Below are positions 1 through 10,718 of a stretch of 64,000 nt of DNA, one piece after another. Below the pieces are notes generated by a model that ran no database searches, had not been told where the DNA came from, and saw only the letters and a program-made list of their open reading frames with translations. The DNA lies in the NCBI GenBank assembly GCA_900074885.1, contig FJUW01000084.1, forward strand, positions 62,001 to 126,000, given 5' to 3'. The translations under genes and the position numbers were made by a program. The stretch's first letter is position 1, and every line of letters begins with the position of its first letter. This stretch comes from Rhynchosporium graminicola (taxonomy: Eukaryota > Ascomycota > Leotiomycetes > Helotiales > Ploettnerulaceae).

Positions 1-2
1 TT

Positions 3-1409
3 AGTAATGGTCACAGCCTTGATGTCATATTGTTATCTGCTTCGCGTGACGGAATCATCGCTTCGGTTGGCTTGGATAGACTGATACGCATCTGGGATGT
101 TCGAAGAGGAATAATGAGCTACATTGTCCAGGACTTCGAAGCCAATGTCAATCCTTTTCCTGTTATAGCCATCGCTATCGACAGCGACTCAAATTGGTTG
201 GCTCTACTCTCTGGGCATGACCGTGTCTACTTGTGGAATATTCCCGAAAGAAGATGGGGACCGTCAATGAGTGTATCAGTCAAGGGACGAAAACCAGTCG
301 CGTTCTGCTTTGGCTATGACGGCTCGGAGTTCATCGACCCTCTGCTTGTTGTGCGCTACAACGGGAAAATGACGGAACTTCGTGTGGAGAGCAACCAAAG
401 CGTCGAGGTCAACATTTGCCATGGTCCATTGGTCTCTGTTCGCCAACATTTCGAGAAACCTCTCGCGAGCTCGCCAAACCCACCTACGCGAGTTGTCACA
501 TCTTCAAAGAAAGGCTGCGTTCACATAGCTACACAAAGCGAAAAAGGGTGGGTGTCTTATCCTGTTGATATTGCCTGCCCTACAGAAGACCCGGCCATCA
601 CATCAGTGCTACCATTGCCAGCATTAAGCTCTTTTCTCGCAGTGCGCACCCGCTCGGTAGAGTTAGTTGATATCGTCACTCATAAGATCACTTACAGCTT
701 TCCTACACACGCCATGAAGCCAGGCTCCTTGCGTTGCTTTCACTCAACGCGGCGGAGACCTCAATGCGGCTCAGTGGGGCTTGCGAGTCTTGCGATTGCC
801 TACACTAACGCGGATACTGGCAATGTGGTTCTCCAGTCTTATCTCCCCAAGCGCGCAGGTGACACAATCTGCTTCCGCGATCCAAACAAGCCAGGTAGCA
901 AGACCTGCTGCCTGTGGCGCGAAACAGTTGAACAAAGGTACGAGATCGACAATCCAGGAGACTGGGAAGCGCTCAAAGTTGGGTATTTGGTCGGCGTTAG
1001 GAAGAGAGACACCGCCATGGAGAACAACTCGCTCTCAACTGTCAACAGTGGACTTCGGCGCCGGGGCTCGCCACTTCCTCATAAATTCTTGACAGGTAAG
1101 CAGCCATCGGAAAGCGATGATGATATCTGGGAAGTTTGGTCAATATCTACTCGAGGCGAGATGACTTCAACGCCTCTGTGTGGATATGCCGAGAGAGACA
1201 ATCTTCTCATCAGCGAGTTAGGTCCTCTGCACCACATGGGCCGAAGTTCGATTGTCTTGGGTTCAGGCAATGTTATCAAGGTCATAACTGTGGGGAATGA
1301 GAATTTTGACGGCGGCGAGAGCTCAACCGACGATGCTCTCTTTGTAGGCATGGCTGCTGCATTATCGAGGAGGAAGAAAGCTTCCGTAGGATCGAGGAAG
1401 ACTCATTGA
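3..1409 (+). CDS. WD40-repeat C-terminal part of a SCAP-like protein (5' partial)
   Basis: This is the 3' end of a longer gene that enters from the left edge. The frame is open from base 3 to the stop TGA at 1407-1409, and its first ATG is not the true start. The first residues, GHSLDVILLSASRDG then SVGLDRLIRIWDV, are a WD40 blade, followed by a second weaker blade ending LLSGHDRVYLWN. The arrangement, and the phrase ERRWGPSMSVSVKG, recall the C-terminal beta-propeller of fungal SREBP cleavage-activating protein, which escorts the sterol-responsive transcription factor in the ER membrane. The sterol-sensing membrane half would lie outside the window, so this name is an inference. No intron is needed within the visible part. 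It could instead be another WD40 regulator. Confidence 0.55.
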   Translation, partial: SNGHSLDVILLSASRDGIIASVGLDRLIRIWDVRRGIMSYIVQDFEANVNPFPVIAIAIDSDSNWLALLSGHDRVYLWNIPERRWGPSMSVSVKGRKPVAFCFGYDGSEFIDPLLVVRYNGKMTELRVESNQSVEVNICHGPLVSVRQHFEKPLASSPNPPTRVVTSSKKGCVHIATQSEKGWVSYPVDIACPTEDPAITSVLPLPALSSFLAVRTRSVELVDIVTHKITYSFPTHAMKPGSLRCFHSTRRRPQCGSVGLASLAIAYTNADTGNVVLQSYLPKRAGDTICFRDPNKPGSKTCCLWRETVEQRYEIDNPGDWEALKVGYLVGVRKRDTAMENNSLSTVNSGLRRRGSPLPHKFLTGKQPSESDDDIWEVWSISTRGEMTSTPLCGYAERDNLLISELGPLHHMGRSSIVLGSGNVIKVITVGNENFDGGESSTDDALFVGMAAALSRRKKASVGSRKTH

Positions 1410-3659
1410 AATTCTCACCTAGGAGTACTGTTAATACGCAGCTTGAAGGCGCTACATCATCGTGCTCAACGCTAGAGTGCTGCAAATTTTGCTAGAATTT
1501 CGGTCGGCCGTAACTACGCTGCAATATATGGCAAATAATATTTTTGGGGGGGGGGGGAGATGTAATTGATACGACAGGAAATTATGCGATGAAAAAAGAG
1601 ATACCCATGGGAAACATATTTTCACTGTTTGCGGCTGTTGGCACTTTGATCTCTTTACGAGTTGGCGTTAAAAGTTATGCAACAGAATATTTCAGAAAGG
1701 CGATGGTGATAGTGCCATTAAGGGCGGAGGTCAAGCTGTTCGTTAGACGTTGATAAAAGCTAGGCGTTCTGGGACTGTGCATCTATTGGCTTGATTTGTC
1801 CGAGTATGACATTGGGTAGAAGGCGGGATGTTTCTCTGCACTTATGTTGCTGGATGGCGCAGGGTTGATGGTGAAAAGTTGAATTAAGCAGAGATAAGCC
1901 GGATTACTCGGATATGAATCAAGGAGAAAGGGAAATGGAGCTGGAGCTGAAGTGAGACATAGACGAGGAGATGAATGCAAAGTGACAACGAATAACTTTC
2001 CTCCAACGTCAAATCGTTGCGATCTCTCATCGCTGAACAGCCTGACTTTGTTAGCATCTGCGGCACGCATCATCTCACGGTACGGTATCTGGTTGTAATT
2101 ATGCGAACAGTATTACCAAAACAGATTTTGGCCTTGGTGAGTCAATGCGTCTACCTCTTGGTAGAATTCATCAAACATGAAGCCCTAGAAAAGCGACGAT
2201 AAAAGAAGAAGATTAATCAGTTCTGGCCCCGACACAGCGATATGTGAGCGTGTTGCTACCGGCCTCGTTTGCTGCTATAGTCATCAAAACATGATGCGTT
2301 GTTTGTTGCGAAGAAACTAGTCGCGTAGATCGAGCCGGAAAAGTTGCCAGAATGAAATAAACAATTTTGGATGCAACAGATGTATAGTATACCATGACTC
2401 CAAGTCTTACATCGACCTGCTCAAAAGAAACGACTCGACTCGATTTATAACTCGCAGCCGCGTGGAAAACCCGTTCCTGTTATTTATGTGCACATCACAA
2501 TATAATATATTGAAACAGTCCCCTCATCCACTAAGCCAAGCGTCCATCCTCTCAGCATGCGAAAGCTCACCACAGTATCTACTTATGTACAGAAGAATGT
2601 CCCCTTCTATACTAGATCTGCGACTCTTCTTTTTTTTTCTACTCAAGACTAGAGCATAACTACTGTTCCTTGCGGACACACCAATTTCCACTTCAGGCGC
2701 TTACAGCCCGAGATGTGGGAACCACGATGTATCGCTCGCTGGAGTATCGCATCTAGAATAGTAGGTCGCCGGGCTGGTTACCACAGCGGAAATACGCAGC
2801 CACGTCTCGCCTCTTGGGGAAAGGGCTGGCTGGTTTCCAGGAATGTCGTAATGGTTTCGATGTGATGATTTCTTGTATTGGATGTCCAGAGTGGGAGGAT
2901 CCAAAGTGAATGGTTGTGTTAGGAAGTTCTAAAGGGGGTTTGGTGGTGAATATCGGGTTTGATACAATCGAGGCCTGATGCGAGAGGAGACGGAAGGGAG
3001 TGGGTGAGGCGTTATGCGTGGTAGGTTTGGAATTGAACTTTAGAGAAAGCAATGAGTTGAAAGGGGAAAGGGGGAGGCGGAGAGATTGAAGGTGCATGTG
3101 GGCACTATTACTTTGAAGAGGTATGAGGCGATGAGGGGAAGTCGTGGTGGAGGTTGTTGGAGTGCGATGACACATTTATCCGCTACGCTGCCACTGGGGT
3201 TGCATTGTTCGTGCCGGAACTAGCTTTCTAGTACTGTTCTATGAACTATCCTCTATCTCGATCGGAGGACAAGTCGCGAAAATATTACGGGACATTACTA
3301 AGATATCACTTCAAAGTCGTATACTCATTTGATGACTTTACTTCGTTAATGACTTGATTCGTCCGAGACAAAGTTCCCCAACTTCAAAGTTCTATTTCAA
3401 ACAATTCAGCCTTTCTATTTGCTAGTATTAAGCGACTTGGCGAATGTATAAACTGATGCAACTCTGATGGCAGCGCAGCTGATAACGAAAAAGAAACACT
3501 GTCGAGGCTACTAATATCGAGTATCTCGCGCATCTAACCAGTATATGCTCCCTCCATATACTCCATTTACTCCAGTCCAGAAATTAATGTTTACATTTGT
3601 AATCAAATCAAACTTTTCCTCCATATCAAGCCATTGAAAACAATACCACAATGGATATT
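1410..3659. other. Intergenic spacer, no gene recognised
   Basis: About 2.2 kb between the WD40 gene and the RTA1 gene. A run of 12 G lies at 1546-1557. Short open frames occur, the longest on the minus strand at 2753-3175, but it is rich in Ser, Pro and Thr, shows no motif and has no splice-supported extension. I see no RNA gene. Confidence 0.6.
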
Positions 3660-4630
3660 TTACATAGCTGAGCTACTGATCTTCTCCTGCCCATGTTGTG
3701 CCTCCCTATCACTTCCAGTGTACTCGATAGAGCCAGTTTTGACAAGAGATGCCTTCCGAGGAAAGCAGTAACCGGGATGGAAAAGAGTCATAACCAGAAC
3801 AGCAACGACGATCATTCTATAGAATTTTAGTAAGGTATCATATCATACTGAACATACTTGACTTACACTCCCTCCATAATTATAAATGAGATCTCATCAC
3901 GCATAATCGGGTTCGCCCAACCCCCAACCATTTCAGCGATTCTGTAAACGCATCTGAAGAATACGGTCCAGTATGCGATCATGACTGCCGCGAGGAAGCC
4001 TTTGAATTTCCTTTGTGCGAGAAGAGCCTTGGCTTCCGGGTCAACGGCTTCCCATGCAAAGCGTGTGCGAACAGCGTAGTCGGTGACGAGGTATGCGAAT
4101 GCGATGAGCGTAGCGACTTGTTGTACGATGCCGGAGATCATAAGGTTAGTGCCGAGATCGCGCAGTTTCTCATCATCGCCCGCACCGCCTGCGAATCCTC
4201 CACCGATACCCTGGAGCGTGAGAGAGATAAAATCACAGGTGATGAATATCCAAGTATAGAAACGAGCCTGGAAATAAGACCTCTCCTGGCCGAATGCGAG
4301 GATCAGATGCTTGAGCGTAAGGTAGATTCCGGCAGCGACGAATGCAGGTGCGACAATAAGACAGGATATTTGGATCTTGAATCCGATATCGCTATACGGA
4401 TTATCGTGCATCATTAAGCGTCCTCCGTAGCCGATGGCTTCGCCTATGCAACCAAGTGCGATCGCGATGCTATAGAAGTATGTTCGCTTCTTAAAACCGA
4501 GACCGAGTTGAATTAAGGCGATGAGAGCGAAGATGGCGATAAAGAATACACTTGAACCGAGGTTGGGATAGTAGCCGTAGATTGTATCTTCGACAGAGCA
4601 TCCTGGGCCGATATCTGTGCAGTTATCCAT
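3660..4630 (-). CDS. RTA1-family seven-helix membrane protein
   Basis: Two exons on the minus strand, 4630-3867 and 3816-3660, joined over a 50-bp intron (3866-3817; GTAAGT donor, CTTACTAAA branch region, TATAG acceptor). The product is 306 residues. The chosen start, MDNCTDIGPGC, fits the short extracellular N-terminus of RTA1 proteins; an upstream in-frame Met at 4777 would add an unlikely 49 residues. About seven hydrophobic segments follow, with the family blocks IGYGGR, LQGIGGG and RCVYRIAEMVGG. Exon 2 supplies the last helix ending TLFHPGYC and a polar tail. RTA1-like proteins are associated in yeasts with resistance to lipophilic toxicants and with lipid translocation; the substrate here is unknown. 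The gene looks intact. Confidence 0.88.
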
Positions 4631-7084
4631 AGCGATTCTGTGTTTTCTTTCTATTTGATGTGGAAGTCGAAGTCGGAAATCCAAAACGAGGAAGGGTAAA
4701 TATACCTTATGAAAAATCCGGTTGAAAAAGTCCTCAGTATTAGAGATATGAAAGCCTGAAGTGTGGAGCTGAATCAAAGCCTCGAGAAGATGAGAAGAGG
4801 CGTTCCTTTATGTCGCAACCATAGAGGCCGAATCTATATTCTCCAAGAAATCAAATTAAGCGAATGCGACGATTTAAGCGACGCGTCATTCGTCATTCTT
4901 CCAACCTGAAAACACCCCGATACCTCAATTTCAGCCACTATCGCCGGATTCGCTACTTTGCTGTATGGATAGATCAAATCATTAACACTCTTGAACGCGG
5001 ATTGTTGAAGGTGCGGATGGCCAAGAATTATATCCACCGGCTTCGGCGACTTTCCGACATTGCTGAAGCTCCGTAGTGCCGGGGGATCGAGTCTCCCGGC
5101 CGTAAAGGATATCTTGGCGAGAACAACATTGGCGTGAACCTCTTTAAATGCCCGACAGGTCAATTTTGGATTGCGTTTCTATCGTGTATGTGTACGCAAA
5201 CACTTGTGATTTCCTTGCAAATTCGCAAGAGTTCGATAAAGGATGACCCGTCTGTCTTATGAGCAGTGCCGCAGTCAGAGTTCGGACAGATATTTGATAT
5301 CCAATCGTGTCGTGAAGTATTTATTCATATGACAGCTCGCATTCGCCTAAATACCGATCAAACACGAGCCCAGCCGAGCCTGACGCTGCGCCGTAATTGC
5401 AAATGCACGCATGTCATCGCAGGAAATGCAATTCTCATACATGGCTCCTGGAAAGACAATCTGCACTTCCTCATTAGCAAGCTGATAATATGGACCAATC
5501 ATATTGGCGTCCAACTATCTTAGCAGCTGGCTCTTGATGCAGTGAAAGCCCCTTTCCTTTCTGAGATGAAAAAGCCATGCCCTGGTAAAGCGGAGTGGAT
5601 GGGTGGTGAGTCGAATCTGTTCGTGGTTTGTGATGTTGATATTGGCTCAGTCGAATCGCCCGAAATCCATAGGTTTATTATTATCACATGTGTGGCATCC
5701 AGTCACGTGATCATGATTCAAGACGCAGCTTGTGGCTAGGCACGATAAGAGGCTAGTGACATACTAGCTGAACCAAATCCGTATAGAGCGGCCCGTAGTT
5801 ACGATTATGTCGACATAGGTGTCGTTGATACTAATCTCAAGGTTCATCGCAGCAAAAAGCTTACCGGTGATTGATGTTTCCGCCTGTCCTGACATCCATA
5901 ATTGCCCAATCCAGAATGCTATATGTACAGCTACCGAGAAGGTAAGACTTTCTTGCTCCTCTGTGGTCGGCCACTTTCAAGCTATTTGTTCAAAGATGCT
6001 AACACAATCAAATGCGAGTACCCTTCCTTGTCCTAGAATGCTACTCGATACTTTTTGGCTACCTTTTCATCACTCGGCTTGCACTTATGGGACATAGTCA
6101 ATGGATCGATAGTCTATCTGCAGTACTCGGAAAATATAAAGGACTAAGTGCCCGTAGATGGCAAGATATTTTTGGTTAGATTTTCAAGCAATTATATCGG
6201 CAGTAATCATGCTAATGTTACAGTAATATATGTATACATCTCATTAAAAATTACAAGAATCCATCATATCTTCCACTTAGACTCTTCAGATATGATTCCA
6301 AAACCATAACATCTTTTGCAGATCATTATCATAACATTGAAGAAACACAAGTTTCGCCTAACAAGGGGAAGTCCCACATCTCCCCGTAAGCGAGAGTGTT
6401 TATCCTGACAGTAAATACGATGCTGCGGCTTTCAGGCTCATGTCCGACTTCCAGAGCAGATTTACAGCGATATGGGTTTGGAAATTTTCTGATTCACATT
6501 GGGTTCTCCCTTGAAACCAACCGAGCCCGATAGGCCAGGTAAGTCAGTAGGAGGCAGAGACACGTCAAGCAGGTCAGGCGATTAACACTTCTTCAGCTCT
6601 GCGGTTTTAGCCTGGTGTCACTTCATACTGGTACTGAAAAAAGGTTTTCGGCATATGTACTTGCGCATCATATGTATCCAAAGTTCGCCCAAAGCAGGCT
6701 TTCGAACCTCCTCCCGGCTTCTCATACTACCCTCAGTTAAGATTTCCCCACGTCTTATGACAAGGGCGTTAATGTATTAGATTAGAGTTAAATCTCCTTG
6801 ATTCTAGCAAACAACGCTTAGGGTAGCAACACTTATTTTGGTATGATCCGCCCAATAAGATATCCTCTTACGTGGCATTGAAACCACGCAAGTAGCCTTT
6901 GTGCACCGGCAGTTGTCTGAATTGAAACCACGAAAGCCGGCGTATATACCATAAAAACACTATCGCCACACTATGGCATTCATGGAATAAGTTGTTATAC
7001 TTATAAGGATGGAATCCACAAGTACTCCCCTGTTTTGATCATTTCTCATCTCATTTACGACCAGTTCCAAAGACAACAGCCAAG
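4631..7084. other. Intergenic spacer, no gene recognised
   Basis: About 2.45 kb. Several small open frames occur (for example minus 4834-5163 and plus 5266-5523), but none shows a domain, a signal peptide or intron-supported continuation. Two copies of the 12-mer ATTGAAACCACG at 6877 and 6921 are the only repeat I noticed. Confidence 0.55.
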
Positions 7085-8100
7085 ATGCAATTGAACTTTG
7101 TTTTCGCTCTAGTGCTCTTTGCGCATCTTGTTGATTCTCAAGCCATAATGTGCCTTGCTTGCTCTCGGCTGAGCGTCGAACGTCTCGATCCTATTGGCAA
7201 TCCTAGACTGGAGTCTCCCACCTATCTTCATCAGATCGCTGGTGAGAACTCATTCAACGCTTCCATGGATACCGGCTCCCACGATACTGTTGGACAATCA
7301 ATTTGCACGTCCTGTACCTTCGGTGAAGACGTCTCGAACTATTGGACTGTGGTCTTATATTTCAGAGTTAAGAATGGTACCTACAAACGTGTGCCATAAA
7401 TGGCAACCAAAAACTTAGCTAGCAGGATTTCCTTACTGTTTACTACAATGCTCCCTATGATGGGAAAACTCAAGTGACTGCTTTTAAGCCTGTAAGAAAT
7501 GTGTCTTGTTCGTTGTCCATTGCAGTTCTCTGACATTCAAAGGACTTCCGTATGCTGGTTGGCTAACAGCAATTGATCAGATGCTGAACGGAAAGACACT
7601 TGACTCACCAAAACATCGAGCCCACGTTGCGTATCCCAGCAGTGGTACCTTCGAAATAATGGACCATGCCCTTCATCGCATCCTATCAGGCTTCCTCAAG
7701 TCATGTTTGAGGTTATGTAGGATACAAGTAAATCCAATGATAAATTGATTTGGCCAGCCTTTCGTCTACTTGATAGGTGATGCGTAAGTCCGCCCTTATT
7801 CTTGCTTGAAACCTTCTCACGAACTACAAAGCACTAGCTATGGAAGTCATGGCGACTGCCTTTTCGGAAGGCAAGGTGACAGCTTGCAAAAGGCTTTGGA
7901 CGCGAGGTGCAATCTTGAAAAGTTCGCCCACATTCCATCGCAGTCGGCTGCCAATTCGCACACAAGTGCCAAAAGGCACAGAATCACAAGGAGCCTGTAG
8001 ATGGATGTAAGAAGTTCCCCTACCACTGAATCAAGGACGGAGATAACATGCAGTCCGGGCTTATCACGCTTCCCGGTAATGTTGCGCTGGAATGATAGAT
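7085..8100 (+). pseudogene. Broken DUF1996 secreted-protein gene
   Basis: The first segment (7085-7399) opens with a signal peptide, MQLNFVFALVLFAHLVDSQA, and continues SRLSVERLDPI, HQIAGENSF and TCTFGEDVSNYW, the N-terminal blocks of fungal DUF1996 proteins, which are secreted and of unknown function. It stops at 7397-7399, yet homology resumes in other frames: TVYYNAPYDGKTQVTAF near 7435-7490, GKTLDSPKHRAHVAYPSSG near 7590-7650, a block resembling PSSHPIRLPQVMFEVM near 7670-7715 that ends in TAG, HGDCLFGRQGDSLQKALDARC near 7850-7910, and LPGNVAL near 8070. At least three frame changes and several stops separate blocks that remain in the correct order. This is a decayed gene, not a set of introns. 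Confidence 0.8.
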
Positions 8101-10718
8101 ATTATGATTCACGATCAAATTTTCAAGGTGCTTATTTGAGCATTATTGAGTGCACAGAATTTTTCTTGCTTGATACCCTATTGTCTGCTGGAATAAGTTT
8201 CTCTGTTACACATCTGGGTATCCATGCATTCTCTATGCGCAATTAGCCTACACTACTGCGTTAGGTGTGTTTGGCTTGATCTGGGAAAAGTTTGGGCAGG
8301 AAGTAACCAATTCTGTGGGTGGTGATGGCCCTCAGAGTCCAACTATTCTAAAAATTTCCAAAACCCTCTAGGCTAAAGCTTTGTACTGACCCAGGTCTTC
8401 TTCTCGATCCGTTTTTCATCGTGTGTAATAAATGGCAAAAGGCCCTACTAGATGACCATCGCTAGCATTTTAAGCTTATCAAAACTGAACTCTTTATTAA
8501 TTTGCTTGTAAGGATGATAGCAACCATTAAGTCTTGTCGAAATGTGCAGCAAAAGCTTTGAAGATGCGACGCTATCAGCGATCGAACTTGGACGTCTTAT
8601 CCGAGCGATTTCTCTTCCTTTTGAGCAAAGGAACTTTCTTCCTCAGAAGGTTCGAATTTTGGGCTTGCTTTCCATGAGCCCGCTAGAGCATCACATCAAG
8701 ATGTGATAGTTCCAAGAGAAAACGTTCCCAGCCTCTCACATCTTGCATCTTAGTCTCCGCCAAACCAAATACTGCAAGCTAGTAGTGAGTATATCCCTCC
8801 TCTTCTTCTCCTTATCTGTCACCCTTTGAGATCCCTCGAAAGCTACAGATGAGATTCGATTACGTCAATCTTCTCTTCAGCTTGAAGGCAAAGTACGAGG
8901 AAAGTTTAAAAGCTGAGCCCTGCAGAATCTAGCATTGTCAGAGATCCTATGATGGCACTACATAAGCCACGGTACTGAAGATGCAATCTCGAGCGGCATC
9001 AGTATTCTGAGCCACAATTACCTACACCGGGGAGCTAAATAGGTATGGACAAGATCTCTTTGCGATTCTCATCTTCCACTTGTGGAGCCCTGCCGCCCTT
9101 AGTCTGGCTGGAGACATTTTCTCGCTTAATTGCAGGCTAGGCGCGGTTAAAATAAACAACCCTTGTATTTCTTCATCGCAACGTGTTGGGAATATATCAT
9201 GTGCCGCAGGTGAGCAGGTAGGGAAAATCTGTAACTCCTGTGACTCGATATAATATTTCTTTATTTCTCTACTACACTGGTCAAAAGACGTGCCTGGAGA
9301 AATGTATAATTCATTTATTTTTGCCAAAACAAGAATGCGCATTAGAGTAATTTATCCCTTCAAATCGCTGTTCTTGTGATAATCTTCTATATTCACATCA
9401 CATATGTAACAATTTTTTTTATAGAAGCATTATACGATATTTTAATATATGAGTATGTAGAGATGTTTATATATATAGCTTATCCAGTCCAGTTTTCTTG
9501 TTACCGCGCAGTCTGAAACCTAGCTTGATCTGGCTGCTTTCCAGAGAGAAACCGTTGATGTCCTAGTCGTGGAGTATCCCGCGTCAACACAGCCTACTTC
9601 GCACTAAAAATGTGCTACTCCCTCGTGAAACCTATCCTCGACATCTTCTTGGGTGAGAATAAATATTTGCGATAAGTCAACAAGACATAGAGACTTTTCC
9701 TTTTCTGGAACATGGGCACTCCGCTGAAGGGATGGGAATCCATTCTCAAAGTATTAAATAAGATCAACAACCCAGGCAGCCATTGTCATAAATGTCGTGG
9801 CAAGCTCTTATCATTTGGTAGAAGGGAAGCACAGCACTGAGAAAACGAATGTAAATTTCTCGAGCAGCTTCATGCAAATTTAGAGGTCGAGGATATTGCT
9901 ACCGTCAACAGAGTCCTCTGGAAGTCAGCAAACTCGAGATGTTTTGAGACCTTCGGCTTCGATTCATGGATTAACAAAGGGTGTTGAAATTCCGAAAATG
10001 AGAGAGCAGGAAGTGGAGCAGTCATAGTCAGGCTGCCTAGGTAGAGCCACGCACCGATGGAAGTGGCCCAATCGATACAGGTCACTATTATGCAGTCTAC
10101 GTATCGGTCGACGGCGTGAGTAATTTCGCAAATATACGAGACATTTGTTTTTGAACAACACAACCAGTAACATTGGTGTCAAGAACATCAGAGTCTATCA
10201 GTAGCGACACTGGGACATTGTTGAACCCGTGCGACGTTGGTCTTACCAACTAATCCTTTAACTTCCAATCGAGGCCTCACTTTCCAAGAAAAAGGGAAAA
10301 TGAGTGACTGAAGATGGAAGGTAATACATGCAGACATCTGGATTAGGTTCAACAATTGCGTTGATTTATTCGAGAAACTCTGAAATAAGCTTGATAAATC
10401 CTCGTGCTAAAGGACAGTACTCAAATCATACGCACGAAACGAGGATGATTTGTCTCCAGCGAGACATTACTTTGGTACTTGTAGAAAAACCCTTCCTTTA
10501 AATTGTCTCTTTAGTAAAAAGACATCTCAGACTTACGTGGCATGAATAATCAAACTTAGTAAACTCATAATGGTAGTTTGGTAACTTTGATTTGGTTACG
10601 GTATGGAGGTGTACATACCTATTTCTTTCCCGCAGTGTAAAAGCCATATTACAAGTCCCCACATGTGCAAAGTGTCATATTCTCGAATGTCGATCTGCCA
10701 ATAGACCCAATACCACCC
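8101..10718. other. Intergenic spacer, no gene recognised
   Basis: About 2.6 kb between two pseudogenes, with local AT-rich stretches near 9400-9480. Open frames are short and unconvincing. I detect no tRNA, 5S or protein-family signature; degraded sequence too old to recognise is possible. Confidence 0.5.

Noticed and set aside
2753..3175. Minus-strand open frame of 140 codons
   Set aside because: Low-complexity composition, no family signature and no flanking exon; not enough to call a gene.
6877..6932. Two copies of ATTGAAACCACG, resembling a CRISPR repeat end
   Set aside because: Only two 12-bp copies 44 bp apart in a eukaryotic genome, with no further units and no cas genes.
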